A model generated the notes under the pieces. The model was not told the DNA's origin, did no database searches, and saw only the letters and a program-made list of their open reading frames with translations. A stretch of DNA of 64,000 nucleotides from Ricordea florida (Eukaryota > Cnidaria > Anthozoa > Corallimorpharia > Ricordeidae), in the NCBI GenBank assembly GCA_949710005.1, contig OX453282.1, forward strand, positions 11,964,236 to 12,028,235. Direction: 5' to 3'. Shown in pieces: positions 1 to 15,500 of the stretch (position 1 is the first letter of the stretch; each line of letters opens with the position of its first letter). The position numbers and the translations under genes are program-made.

Positions 1-3000
1 ATATGGTGTTTTGACAAAAATCTGTAAGGCTGAGTTTCCTTGCAACCATCTCTTTGTATTTTATCTTGTTCTTAAGAATGACTACAATCACGAGATAAAA
101 TGGATTTTAAATTACATTTTAAATGCTACAAGGTGGTGAAAATTGCATGTTTGTCACTAATCTGTGTAATGAGGACTGATTTGATGAACTTTAGTACTGT
201 CTGAGCAGTATGCTTTACAATCAGCTGCCTTAAGCTAATATGTTAACTGCTGAAATACAATAGGATTGCGAATTACAATCAATTTTACTTTTTACGTAGA
301 TGTTAGCCTTTCGTTATACTACAAGTATGCAAAGTTTCAGAATTGCAAAGATTCTGCAGGCCGAGATATGATAGAATATCTTTCATTTTAAGGGTTTAAA
401 GGCAATTGTATGAAGTGCGCATGCGTAGTAACAAAGAGTTCTTTCCTTAAATCACATGGAAATATAATCGTTTCAATTAAAATTTCATTCGTTATCTAAA
501 CCTTCGTCTATATCCTACTATGACAGATAGATAAAACATTCAAAATGATTCGATAACTTACCACGCTAGATGACGGTCCTCCTGCCCATACAATCTCTTA
601 TATGGTGTTTTGACAAAAATCTGTAAGGCTGAGTTTCCTTGCAACCATCTCTTTGTATTTTATCTTGTTCTTAAGAATGACTACAATCACGAGATAAAAT
701 GGATTTTAAATTACATTTTAAATGCTACAAGGTGGTGAAAATTGCATGTTTGTCACTAATCTGTGTAATGAGGACTGATTTGATGAACTTTAGTACTGTC
801 TGAGCAGTATGCTTTACAATCATCTGCCTTAAGCTAATATGTTAACAGCTGAAATACAATAGGATTGCGAATTACAATCAATTTTACTTTTTACGTAGAT
901 GTTAGCCTTTCGTTATACTACAAGTATGCAAAGTTTCAGAATTGCAAAGATTCTGCAGGCCGAGATATGATAGAATATCTTTCATTTTAAGGGTTTAAAG
1001 GCAATTGTATGAAGTGCGCATGCGTAGTAACAAAGAGTTCTTTCCTTAAATCACATGGAAATATAATCGTTTCAATTAAAATTTCATTCGTTATCTAAAC
1101 CTTCGTCTATATCCTACTATGACAGATAGATAAAACATTCAAAATGATTCGATAACTTACCACGCTAGATGACGGTCCTCCTGCCCATACAATCTCTTAT
1201 ATGGTGTTTTGACAAAAATCTGTAAGGCTGAGTTTCCTTGCAACCATCTCTTTGTATTTTATCTTGTTCTTAAGAATGACTACAATCACGAGATAAAATG
1301 GATTTTAAATTACATTTTAAATGCTACAAGGTGGTGAAAATTGCATGTTTGTCACTAATCTGTGTAATGAGGACTGATTTGATGAACTTTAGTACTGTCT
1401 GAGCAGTATGCTTTACAATCAGCTGCCTTAAGCTAATATGTTAACAGCTGAAATACAATAGGATTGCGAATTACAATCAATTTTACTTTTTACGTAGATG
1501 TTAGCCTTTCGTTATACTGCAAGTATGCAAAGTTTCAGAATTGCAAAGATTCTGCAGGCCGAGATATGATAGAATATCTTTCATTTTAAGGGTTTAAAGG
1601 CAATTGTATGAAGTGCGCATGCGTAGTAACAAAGAGTTCTTTCCTTAAATCACATGGAAATATAATCGTTTCAATTAAAATTTCATTCGTTATCTAAACC
1701 TTCGTCTATATCCTACTATGACAGATAGATAAAACATTCAAAATGATTCGATAACTTACCACGCTAGATGACGGTCCTCCTGCCCATACAATCTCTTATA
1801 TGGTGTTTTGACAAAAATCTGTAAGGCTGAGTTTCCTTGCAACCATCTCTTTGTATTTTATCTTGTTCTTAAGAATGACTACAATCACGAGATAAAATGG
1901 ATTTTAAATTACATTTTAAATGCTACAAGGTGGTGAAAATTGCATGTTTGTCACTAATCTGTGTAATGAGGACTGATTTGATGAACTTTAGTACTGTCTG
2001 AGCAGTATGCTTTACAATCAGCTGCCTTAAGCTAATATGTTAACTGCTGAAATACAATAGGATTGCGAATTACAATCAATTTTACTTTTTACGTAGATGT
2101 TAGCCTTTCGTTATACTACAAGTATGCAAAGTTTCAGAATTGCAAAGATTCTGCAGGCCGAGATATGATAGAATATCTTTCATTTTAAGGGTTTAAAGGC
2201 AATTGTATGAAGTGCGCATGCGTAGTAACAAAGAGTTCTTTCCTTAAATCACATGGAAATATAATCGTTTCAATTAAAATTTCATTCGTTATCTAAACCT
2301 TCGTCTATATCCTACTATGACAGATAGATAAAACATTCAAAATGATTCGATAACTTACCACGCTAGATGACGGTCCTCCTGCCCATACAATCTCTTATAT
2401 GGTGTTTTGACAAAAATCTGTAAGGCTGAGTTTCCTTGCAACCATCTCTTTGTATTTTATCTTGTTCTTAAGAATGACTACAATCACGAGATAAAATGGA
2501 TTTTAAATTACATTTTAAATGCTACAAGGTGGTGAAAATTGCATGTTTGTCACTAATCTGTGTAATGAGGACTGATTTGATGAACTTTAGTACTGTCTGA
2601 GCAGTATGCTTTACAATCAGCTGCCTTAAGCTAATATGTTAACAGCTGAAATACAATAGGATTGCGAATTACAATCAATTTTACTTTTTACGTAGATGTT
2701 AGCCTTTCGTTATACTACAAGTATGCAAAGTTTCAGAATTGCAAAGATTCTGCAGGCCGAGATATGATAGAATATCTTTCATTTTAAGGGTTTAAAGGCA
2801 ATTGTATGAAGTGCGCATGCGTAGTAACAAAGAGTTCTTTCCTTAAATCACATGGAAATATAATCGTTTCAATTAAAATTTCATTCGTTATCTAAACCTT
2901 CGTCTATATCCTACTATGACAGATAGATAAAACATTCAAAATGATTCGATAACTTACCACGCTAGATGACGGTCCTCCTGCCCATACAATCTCTTATATG

Positions 3001-6000
3001 GTGTTTTGACAAAAATCTGTAAGGCTGAGTTTCCTTGCAACCATCTCTTTGTATTTTATCTTGTTCTTAAGAATGACTACAATCACGAGATAAAATGGAT
3101 TTTAAATTACATTTTAAATGCTACAAGGTGGTGAAAATTGCATGTTTGTCACTAATCTGTGTAATGAGGACTGATTTGATGAACTTTAGTACTGTCTGAG
3201 CAGTATGCTTTACAATCAGCTGCCTTAAGCTAATATGTTAACAGCTGAAATACAATAGGATTGCGAATTACAATCAATTTTACTTTTTACGTAGATGTTA
3301 GCCTTTCGTTATACTGCAAGTATGCAAAGTTTCAGAATTGCAAAGATTCTGCAGGCCGAGATATGATAGAATATCTTTCATTTTAAGGGTTTAAAGGCAA
3401 TTGTATGAAGTGCGCATGCGTAGTAACAAAGAGTTCTTTCCTTAAATCACATGGAAATATAATCGTTTCAATTAAAATTTCATTCGTTATCTAAACCTTC
3501 GTCTATATCCTACTATGACAGATAGATAAAACATTCAAAATGATTCGATAACTTACCACGCTAGATGACGGTCCTCCTGCCGATACAATCTCTTATATGG
3601 TGTTTTGACAAAAATCTGTAAGGCTGAGTTTCCTTGCAACCATCTCTTTGTATTTTATCTTGTTCTTAAGAATGACTACAATCACGAGATAAAATGGATT
3701 TTAAATTACATTTTAAATGCTACAAGGTGGTGAAAATTGCATGTTTGTCACTAATCTGTGTAATGAGGACTGATTTGATGAACTTTAGTACTGTCTGAGC
3801 AGTATGCTTTACAATCAGCTGCCTTAAGCTAATATGTTAACAGCTGAAATACAATAGGATTGCGAATTACAATCAATTTTACTTTTTACGTAGATGTTAG
3901 CCTTTCGTTATACTACAAGTATGCAAAGTTTCAGAATTGCAAAGATTCTGCAGGCCGAGATATGATAGAATATCTTTCATTTTAAGGGTTTAAAGGCAAT
4001 TGTATGAAGTGCGCATGCGTAGTAACAAAGAGTTCTTTCCTTAAATCACATGGAAATATAATCGTTTCAATTAAAATTTCATTCGTTATCTAAACCTTCG
4101 TCTATATCCTACTATGACAGATAGATAAAACATTCAAAATGATTCGATAACTTACCACGCTAGATGACGGTCCTCCTGCCCATACAATCTCTTATATGGT
4201 GTTTTGACAAAAATCTGTAAGGCTGAGTTTCCTTGCAACCATCTCTTTGTATTTTATCTTGTTCTTAAGAATGACTACAATCACGAGATAAAATGGATTT
4301 TAAATTACATTTTAAATGCTACAAGGTGGTGAAAATTGCATGTTTGTCACTAATCTGTGTAATGAGGACTGATTTGATGAACTTTAGTACTGTCTGAGCA
4401 GTATGCTTTACAATCAGCTGCCTTAAGCTAATATGTTGACAGCTGAAATACAATAGGATTGCGAATTACAATCAATTTTACTTTTTACGTAGATGTTAGC
4501 CTTTCGTTATACTACAAGTATGCAAAGTTTCAGAATTGCAAAGATTCTGCAGGCCGAGATATGATAGAATATCTTTCATTTTAAGGGTTTAAAGGCAATT
4601 GTATGAAGTGCGCATGCGTAGTAACAAAGAGTTCTTTCCTTAAATCACATGGAAATATAATCGTTTCAATTAAAATTTCATTCGTTATCTAAACCTTCGT
4701 CTATATCCTACTATGACAGATAGATAAAACATTCAAAATGATTCGATAACTTACCACGCTAGATGACGGTCCTCCTGCCCATACAATCTCTTATATGGTG
4801 TTTTGACAAAACTCTGTAAGGCTGAGTTTCCTTGCAACCATCTCTTTGTATTTTATCTTGTTCTTAAGAATGACTACAATCACGAGATAAAATGGATTTT
4901 AAATTACATTTTAAATGCTACAAGGTGGTGAAAATTGCATGTTTGTCACTAATCTGTGTAATGAGGACTGATTTGATGAACTTTAGTACTGTCTGAGCAG
5001 TATGCTTTACAATCAGCTGCCTTAAGATAATATGTTAACAGCTGAAATACAATAGGATTGCGAATTACAATCAATTTTACTTTTTACGTAGATGTTAGCC
5101 TTTCGTTATACTACAAGTATGCAAAGTTTCAGAATTGCAAAGATTCTGCAGGCCGAGATATGATAGAATATCTTTCATTTTAAGGGTTTAAAGGCAATTG
5201 TATGAAGTGCGCATGCGTAGTAACAAAGAGTTCTTTCCTTAAATCACATGGAAATATAATCGTTTCAATTAAAATTTCATTCGTTATCTAAACCTTCGTC
5301 TATATCCTACTATGACAGATAGATAAAACATTCAAAATGATTCGATAACTTACCACGCTAGATGACGGTCCTCCTGCCCATACAATCTCTTATATGGTGT
5401 TTTGACAAAAATCTGTAAGGCTGAGTTTCCTTGCAACCATCTCTTTGTATTTTATCTTGTTCTTAAGAATGACTACAATCACGAGATAAAATGGATTTTA
5501 AATTACATTTTAAATGCTACAAGGTGGTGAAAATTGCATGTTTGTCACTAATCTGTGTAATGAGGACTGATTTGATGAACTTTAGTACTGTCTGAGCAGT
5601 ATGCTTTACAATCAGCTGCCTTAAGCTAATATGTTAACAGCTGAAATACAATAGGATTGCGAATTACAATCAATTTTACTTTTACGTAGATGTTAGCCTT
5701 TCGTTATACTACAAGTATGCAAAGTTTCAGAATTGCAAAGATTCTGCAGGCCGAGATATGATAGAATATCTTTCATTTTAAGGGTTTAAAGGCAATTGTA
5801 TGAAGTGCGCATGCGTAGTAACAAAGAGTTCTTTCCTTAAATCACATGGAAATATAATCGTTTCAATTAAAATTTTATTCGTTATCTAAACCTTCGTCTA
5901 TATCCTACTATGACAGATAGATAAAACATTCAAAATGATTCGATAACTTACCACGCTAGATGACGGTCCTCCTGCCGATACAATCTCTTATATGGTGTTT

Positions 6001-9000
6001 TGACAAAAATCTGTAAGGCTGAGTTTCCTTGCAACCATCTCTTTGTATTTTATCTTGTTCTTAAGAATGACTACAATCACGAGATAAAATGGATTTTAAA
6101 TTACATTTTAAATGCTACAAGGTGGTGAAAATTGCATGTTTGTCACTAATCTGTGTAATGAGGACTGATTTGATGAACTTTAGTACTGTCTGAGCAGTAT
6201 GCTTTACAATCAGCTGCCTTAAGCTAATATGTTAACAGCTGAAATACAATAGGATTGCGAATTACAATCAATTTTACTTTTTACGTAGATGTTAGCCTTT
6301 CGTTATACTACAAGTATGCAAAGTTTCAGAATTGCAAAGATTCTGCAGGCCGAGATATGATAGAATATCTTTCATTTTAAGGGTTTAAAGGCAATTGTAT
6401 GAAGTGCGCATGCGTAGTAACAAAGAGTTCTTTCCTTAAATCACATGGAAATATAATCGTTTCAATTAAAATTTCATTCGTTATCTAAACCTTCGTCTAT
6501 ATCCTACTATGACAGATAGATAAAACATTCAAAATGATTCGATAACTTACCACGCTAGATGACGGTCCTCCTGCCCATACAATCTCTTATATGGTGTTTT
6601 GACAAAAATCTGTAAGGCTGAGTTTCCTTGCAACCATCTCTTTGTATTTTATCTTGTTCTTAAGAATGACTACAATCACGAGATAAAATGGATTTTAAAT
6701 TACATTTTAAATGCTACAAGGTGGTGAAAATTGCATGTTTGTCACTAATCTGTGTAATGAGGACTGATTTGATGAACTTTAGTACTGTCTGAGCAGTATG
6801 CTTTACAATCAGCTGCCTTAAGCTAATATGTTAACAGCTGAAATACAATAGGATTGCGAATTACAATCAATTTTACTTTTTACGTAGATGTTAGCCTTTC
6901 GTTATACTACAAGTATGCAAAGTTTCAGAATTGCAAAGATTCTGCAGGCCGAGATATGATAGAATATCTTTCATTTTAAGGGTTTAAAGGCAATTGTATG
7001 AAGTGCGCATGCGTAGTAACAAAGAGTTCTTTCCTTAAATCACATGGAAATATAATCGTTTCAATTAAAATTTCATTCGTTATCTAAACCTTCGTCTATA
7101 TCCTACTATGACAGATAGATAAAACATTCAAAATGATTCGATAACTTACCACGCTAGATGACGGTCCTCCTGCCCATACAATCTCTTATATGGTGTTTTG
7201 ACAAAAATCTGTAAGGCTGAGTTTCCTTGCAACCATCTCTTTGTATTTTATCTTGTTCTTAAGAATGACTACAATCACGAGATAAAATGGATTTTAAATT
7301 ACATTTTAAATGCTACAAGGTGGTGAAAATTGCATGTTTGTCACTAATCTGTGTAATGAGGACTGATTTGATGAACTTTAGTACTGTCTGAGCAGTATGC
7401 TTTACAATCAGCTGCCTTAAGCTAATATGTTAACAGCTGAAATACAATAGGATTGCGAATTACAATCAATTTTACTTTTTACGTAGATGTTAGCCTTTCG
7501 TTATACTACAAGTATGCAAAGTTTCAGAATTGCAAAGATTCTGCAGGCCGAGATATGATAGAATATCTTTCATTTTAAGGGTTTAAAGGCAATTGTATGA
7601 AGTGCGCATGCGTAGTAACAAAGAGTTCTTTCCTTAAATCACATGGAAATATAATCGTTTCAATTAAAATTTCATTCGTTATCTAAACCTTCGTCTATAT
7701 CCTACTATGACAGATAGATAAAACATTCAAAATGATTCGATAACTTACCACGCTAGATGACGGTCCTCCTGCCCATACAATCTCTTATATGGTGTTTTGA
7801 CAAAAATCTGTAAGGCTGAGTTTCCTTGCAACCATCTCTTTGTATTTTATCTTGTTCTTAAGAATGACTACAATCACGAGATAAAATGGATTTTAAATTA
7901 CATTTTAAATGCTACAAGGTGGTGAAAATTGCATGTTTGTCACTAATCTGTGTAATGAGGACTGATTTGATGAACTTTAGTACTGTCTGAGCAGTATGCT
8001 TTACAATCAGCTGCCTTAAGCTAATATGTTAACAGCTGAAATACAATAGAATTGCGAATTACAATCAATTTTACTTTTACGTAGATGTTAGCCTTTCGTT
8101 ATACTACAAGTATGCAAAGTTTCAGAATTGCAAAGATTCTGCAGGCCGAGATATGATAGAATATCTTTCATTTTAAGGGTTTAAAGGCAATTGTATGAAG
8201 TGCGCATGCGTAGTAACAAAGAGTTCTTTCCTTAAATCACATGGAAATATAATCGTTTCAATTAAAATTTCATTCGTTATCTAAACCTTCGTCTATATCC
8301 TACTATGACAGATAGATAAAACATTCAAAATGATTCGATAACTTACCACGCTAGATGACGGTCCTCCTGCCCATACAATCTCTTATATGGTGTTTTGACA
8401 AAAATCTGTAAGGCTGAGTTTCCTTGCAACCATCTCTTTGTATTTTATCTTGATCTTAAGAATGACTACAATCACGAGATAAAATGGATTTTAAATTACA
8501 TTTTAAATGCTACAAGGTGGTGAAAATTGCATGTTTGTCACTAATCTGTGTAATGAGGACTGATTTGATGAACTTTAGTACTGTCTGAGCAGTATGCTTT
8601 ACAATCAGCTGCCTTAAGCTAATATGTTAACAGCTGAAATACAATAGGATTGCGAATTACAATCAATTTTACTTTTACGTAGATGTTAGCCTTTCGTTAT
8701 ACTACAAGTATGCAAAGTTTCAGAATTGCAAAGATTCTGCAGGCCGAGATATGATAGAATATCTTTCATTTTAAGGGTTTAAAGGCAATTGTATGAAGTG
8801 CGCATGCGTAGTAACAAAGAGTTCTTTCCTTAAATCACATGGAAATATAATCGTTTCAATTAAAATTTCATTCGTTATCTAAACCTTCGTCTATATCCTA
8901 CTATGACAGATAGATAAAACATTCAAAATGATTCGATAACTTACCACGCTAGATGACGGTCCTCCTGCCCATACAATCTCTTATATGGTGTTTTGACAAA

Positions 9001-10779
9001 AATCTGTAAGGCTGAGTTTCCTTGCAACCATCTCTTTGTATTTTATCTTGTTCTTAAGAATGACTACAATCACGAGATAAAATGGATTTTAAATTACATT
9101 TTAAATGCTACAAGGTGGTGAAAATTGCATGTTTGTCACTAATCTGTGTAATGAGGACTGATTTGATGAACTTTAGTACTGTCTGAGCAGTATGCTTTAC
9201 AATCAGCTGCCTTAAGCTAATATGTTAACAGCTGAAATACAATAGGATTGCGAATTACAATCAATTTTACTTTTTACGTAGATGTTAGCCTTTCGTTATA
9301 CTACAAGTATGCAAAGTTTCAGAATTGCAAAGATTCTGCAGGCCGAGATATGATAGAATATCTTTCATTTTAAGGGTTTAAAGGCAATTGTATGAAGTGC
9401 GCATGCGTAGTAACAAAGAGTTCTTTCCTTAAATCACATGGAAATATAATCGTTTCAATTAAAATTTCATTCGTTATCTAAACCTTCGTCTATATCCTAC
9501 TATGACAGATAGATAAAACATTCAAAATGATTCGATAACTTACCACGCTAGATGACGGTCCTCCTGCCCATACAATCTCTTATATGGTGTTTTGACAAAA
9601 CTCTGTAAGGCTGAGTTTCCTTGCAACCATCTCTTTGTATTTTATCTTGTTCTTAAGAATGACTACAATCACGAGATAAAATGGATTTTAAATTACATTT
9701 TAAATGCTACAAGGTGGTGAAAATTGCATGTTTGTCACTAATCTGTGTAATGAGGACTGATTTGATGAACTTTAGTACTGTCTGAGCAGTATGCTTTACA
9801 ATCAGCTGCCTTAAGCTAATATGTTAACAGCTGAAATACAATAGGATTGCGAATTACAATCAATTTTACTTTTTACGTAGATGTTAGCCTTTCGTTATAC
9901 TACAAGTATGCAAAGTTTCAGAATTGCAAAGATTCTGCAGGCCGAGATATAATAGAATATCTTTCATTTTAAGGGTTTAAAGGCAATTGTATGAAGTGCG
10001 CATGCGTAGTAACAAAGAGTTCTTTCCTTAAATCACATGGAAATATAATCGTTTCAATTAAAATTTCATTCGTTATCTAAACCTTCGTCTATATCCTACT
10101 ATGACAGATACATAAAACATTCAAAATGATTCGATAACTTACCACGCTAGATGACGGTCCTCCTGCCCATACAATCTCTTATATGGTGTTTTGACAAAAA
10201 TCTGTAAGGCTGAGTTTCCTTGCAACCATCTCTTTGTATTTTATCTTGTTCTTAAGAATGACTACAATCACGAGATAAAATGGATTTTAAATTACATTTT
10301 AAATACTACAAGGTGGTGAAAATTGCATGTTTGTCACTAATCTGTGTAATGAGGACTGATTTGATGAACTTTAGTACTGTCTGAGCAGTATGCTTTACAA
10401 TCAGCTGCCTTAAGCTAATATGTTAACAGCTGAAATACAATAGGATTGCGAATTACAATCAATTTTACTTTTTACGTAGATGTTAGCCTTTCGTTATACT
10501 ACAAGTATGCAAAGTTTCAGAATTGCAAAGATTCTGCAGGCCGAGATATGATAGAATATCTTTCATTTTAAGGGTTTAAAGGCAATTGTATGAAGTGCGC
10601 ATGCGTAGTAACAAAGAGTTCTTTCCTTAAATCACATGGAAATATAATCGTTTCAATTAAAATTTCATTCGTTATCTAAACCTTCGTCTATATCCTACTA
10701 TGACACATAGATAAAACATTCAAAATGATTCGATAACTTACCACGCTAGATGACGGTCCTCCTGCCCATACAATCTCTT
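1..10779. repeat. Homogeneous satellite block (18 monomers)
   Basis: Eighteen monomers share the diagnostic variants GTTAACAGCTG (or GTTAACTGCTG) and CTGCAGGCCGAG, with very few private differences. Three of them (near 5680, 8075 and 8670) lack one T, which accounts exactly for the block length of 18x599-3. Low divergence suggests recent expansion or homogenisation. Confidence 0.85.
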
Positions 10780-12576
10780 ATATGGTGTTTTGACAAAAAT
10801 CTGTAAGGCTGAGTTTCCTTGCAACCATCTCTTTGTATTTTATCTTGTTCTTAACAATGACTACAATCACGAGATAAAATGGATTTTAAATTACATTTTA
10901 AATGCTACAAGGTGGTGAAAATTGCATGTTTGTCACTAATCTGTGTAATGAGGACTGATTTCATTAACTTTAGTACTGTCTGAGCAGTATGCTTTACAAT
11001 CAGCTGCCTTAAGCTAATATGTTGACAGCTGAAATACAATAGGATTGCGAATTACAATCAATTTTACTTCTTACGTAGATGTTACCCTTTCGTTATACTA
11101 CAAGTATGCAAAGTTTCAGAATTGCAAAGATTCTGCAAGCCGAGATATAATAGAATATCTTTCATTTTAAGGGTTTAAAGGCAATTGTATGAAGTGCGCA
11201 TGCGTAGTAACAAAGAGGTATTTCCTTTAATCACATGGAAATATAATCGTTTCAATTAAAATTTCATTCGTTATCTAAACCTTCGTCTATATCCTACTAT
11301 GACAGATAGATAAAACATTCAAAATGATTCGATAACTTACCACGCTAGATGACGGTCCTCCTGCCCATACAATCTCTTATATGGTGTTTTGACAAAAATC
11401 TGTAAGGCTGAGTTTCCTTGCAACCATCTCTTTGTATTTTATCTTGTTCTTAACAATGACTACAATCACGAGATAAAATGGATTTTAAATTACATTTTAA
11501 ATGCTACAATAAGGTGAAAATTGCATGTTTGTCACTAATCTGTGTAATGAGGACTGATTTCATGAACTTTAGTACTGTCTGAGCAGTATGCTTTACAATC
11601 AGCTGCCTTAAGCTAATAGGTTGACAGCTGAAATACAATAGGATTGCGAATTACAATCAATTTTACTTTTTACGTAGATGTTAGCTATTTGTTATACTAC
11701 AAGTATGCAAAGTTACAGAATTGAAAAGATTCTGCAAGCCGAGATATGATAGAATATCTTTCATTTTAAGGGTTTAAAGGCAATTGTATGAAGTGCGCAT
11801 GCGTAGTAACAAAGAGTTCTTTCCTTAAATCACATGGAAATATAATCGTTTCAATTAAAATTTCATTCGTTATCTAAACCTTCGTCTATATCCTACTATG
11901 ACAGATAGATAAAACATTCAAAATGATTCGATAACTTACCACGCTAGATGACGGTCCTCCTGCCCATACAATCTCTTATATGGTGTTTTGACAAAAATCT
12001 GTAAGGCTGAGTTTCCTTGCAACCATCTCTTTGTATTTTATCTTGTTCTCAAGAATGACTACAATCACGAGATAAAATGGATTTTAAATTACATTTTAAA
12101 TGCTACAAGGTGGTGAAAATTGCATGTTTGTCACTAATCTGTGTAATGAGGACTGATTTGATTAACTTTAGTACTGTCTGAGCAGTATGCTTTACAATCA
12201 GCTGCCTTAAGCTAATATGTTGACAGCTGAAATACAATAGGATTGCGAATTACAATCAATTTTACTTTTTACGTAGATGTTAGCCTTTCGTTATACTACA
12301 AGTATGCAAAGTTTCAGAATTGCAAAGATTCTGCAAGCCGAGATATAATAGAATATCTTTCATTTTAAGGGTTTAAAGGCAATTGTATGAAGTGCGCATG
12401 CGTAGTAACAAAGAGTTCTTTCCTTAAATCACATGGAAATATAATCGTTTCAATTAAAATTTCATTCGTTATCTAAACCTTCGTCTATATCCTACTATGA
12501 CAGATAGATAAAACATTCAAAATGATTCGATAACTTACCACGCTAGATGACGGTCCTCCTGCCCATACAATCTCTT
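10780..12576. repeat. Transitional satellite monomers (3)
   Basis: Three monomers switch to the GTTGACAGCTG and CTGCAAGCCGAG variants that typify the rest of the window. They mix features of several later subfamilies (GAGGTATTTCC, AATAAGGTG, TTAGCTATTTG). Confidence 0.7.
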
Positions 12577-15500
12577 ATATGGTGTTTTGACAAAAATCTG
12601 TAAGGCTGAGTTTCCTTGCAACCAACTCTTTGTATTTTATCTTGTTCTTAAGAATGACTACAATCACGAGATAAAATGGATTTTAAATTACATTTTAAAT
12701 GCTACAAGGTGGTGAAAATTGCATGTTTGTCACTAATCTGTGTATTGAGGACTGATTTGATGAACTTTAGTACTGTCTGAGCAGTATGCTTTACAATCAG
12801 CTCCCTTAAGCTAATGTGTTGACAGCTGAAATACAATAGGATTGCGAATTACAATCAATTTTACTTTTGACGTAGATGTTAGCCTTTCGTTATACTACAA
12901 GTCTGCAAAGTTTCAGAATTGAAAAGATTCTGACAGCCGAGATATGATAGAATATCTTTCATTTTAAGGGTTTAAAGGCAATTGTATGAAGTGCGCATGC
13001 GTAGTAACAAAGAGTTCTTTCCTTAAATCACATGGAAATATAATCGTTTCAATTAAAATTTCATTCGTTATCTAAACCTTCGTCTATATCCTACTATGAC
13101 AGATAGATAAAACATTAAAAATGATTCAATAACTTACCACGCTAGATGACGGTCCTCCTCCCTATACAATCTCTTATATGGTGTTTTGACAAAAACGTGT
13201 AAGGCTGAGTTTCCTTATAACCATCTCTTTGTATTTTATCTTGTTCTTAAGAATGACTACAATCACGAGATAAAATGGATTTTAAATTACATTTTAAATG
13301 CTACAAGGTGGTGAAAATTGCATGTTTGTCACTAATCTGTGTAATGAGGACTGATTTGATTAACTTTAGTACTGTCTGAGCAGTATGCTTTACAATCAGC
13401 TGCCTTAAGCTAATATGTTGACAGCTGAAATAAAATAGGATTGCGAATTACAATCAATTTTACTTCTTACGTAGATGTTACCCTTTCGTTATACTACAAG
13501 TATGCAAAGTTTCAGAATTGCAAAGATTCTGCAAGCCGAGATATAATAGAATATCTTTCATTTTAAGGGTTTAAAGGCAATTGTATGAAGTGCGCATGCG
13601 TAGTAACAAAGAGGTATTTCCTTAAATCACATGGAAATATAATCGTTTCAATTAAAATTTCATTCGTTATCTAAACCTTCGTCTATATCCTACTATGACA
13701 GATAGATAAAACATTCAAAATGATTCGATAACTTACCACGCTAGATGACGGTCCTCCTTCCCATACAATCTCTTATATGGTGTTTTGACAAAAATCTGTA
13801 AGGCTGAGTTTCCTTGCAACGATCTCTTTGTATTTTATCTTGTTCTTAAGAATGACTACAATCACGAGATAAAATGGATTTTAAATTACATTTTAAATGC
13901 TACAAGGTGGTGAAAATTGCATGTTTGTCACTAATCTGTGTATTGAGGACTGATTTGATGAACTTTAGTACTGTCTGAGCAGTATGCTTTACAATCAGCT
14001 CCCTTAAGCTAATGTGTTGACAGCTGAAATACAATAGGATTGCGAATTACAATCAATTTTACTTTTGACGTAGATGTTAGCCTTTCGTTATACTACAAGT
14101 CTGCAAAGTTTCAGAATTGAAAAGATTCTGACAGCCGAGATATGATAGAATATCTTTCATTTTAAGGGTTTAAAGGCAATTGTATGAAGTGCGCATGCGT
14201 AGTAACAAAGAGTTCTTTCCTTAAATCACATGGAAATATAATCGTTTCAATTAAAATTTCATTCGTTATCTAAACCTTCGTCTATATCCTACTATGACAG
14301 ATAGATAAAACATTTAAAATGATTCAATAACTTACCACGCTAGATGACGGTCCTCCTCCCTATACAATCTCTTATATGGTGTTTTGACAAAAACGTGTAA
14401 GGCTGAGTTTCCTTATAACCATCTCTTTGTATTTTATCTTGTTCTTAAGACTGACTACAATCACGAGATAAAATGGATTTTAAATTACATTTTAAATGCT
14501 ACAAGGTGGTGAAAATTGCATGTTTGTCACTAATCTGTGTAATGAGGACTGATTTGATTAACTTTAGTACTGTCTGAGCAGTATGCTTTACAATCAGCTG
14601 CCTTAAGCTAATATGTTGACAGCTGAAATACAATAGGATTGCGAATTACAATCAATTTTACTTCTTACGTAGATGTTACCCTTTCGTTATACTACAAGTA
14701 TGCAAAGTTTCAGAATTGCAAAGATTCTGCAAGCCGAGATATAATAGAATATCTTTCATTTTAAGGGTTTAAAGGCAATTGTATGAAGTGCGCATGCGTA
14801 GTAACAAAGAGGTATTTCCTTAAATCACATGGAAATATAATCGTTTCAATTAAAATTTCATTCGTTATCTAAACCTTCGTCTATATCCTACTATGACAGA
14901 TAGATAAAACATTCAAAATGATTCGATAACTTACCACGCTAGATGACGGTCCTCCTGCCCATACAATCTCTTATATGGTGTTTTGACAAAAATCTGTAAG
15001 GCTGAGTTTCCTTGCAACCATCTCTTTGTATTTTATCTTGTTCTTAACAATGACTACAATCACGAGATAAAATGGATTTTAAATTACATTTTAAATGCTA
15101 CAAGGTGGTGAAAATTGCATGTTTGTCACTAATCTGTGTAATGAGGACTGATTTGATTAACTTTAGTACTGTCTGAGCAATATGCTTTACAATCAGCTGC
15201 CTTAAGCTAATATGTTGACAGCTGAAATACAATAGGATTGCGAATTACAATCAATTTTACTTCTTACGTAGATGTTACCCTTTCGTTATACTACAAGTAT
15301 GCAAAGTTTCAGAATTGCAAAGATTCTGCAAGCCGAGATATAATAGAATATCTTTCATTTTAAGGGTTTAAAGGCAATTGTATGAAGTGCGCATGCGTAG
15401 TAACAAAGAGGTATTTCCTTAAATCACATGGAAATATAATCGTTTCAATTAAAATTTCATTCGTTATCTAAACCTTCGTCTATATCCTACTATGACAGAT

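Noticed and set aside
150-215. Hammerhead ribozyme core near CTGATTTGATGAAC
   Set aside because: The conserved CTGANGA and GAAA core elements with flanking stems are not present.
1-599. CENP-B box in the satellite monomer
   Set aside because: TTCG occurs (for example TTCGTTATACTAC), but the required CGGG part is absent.
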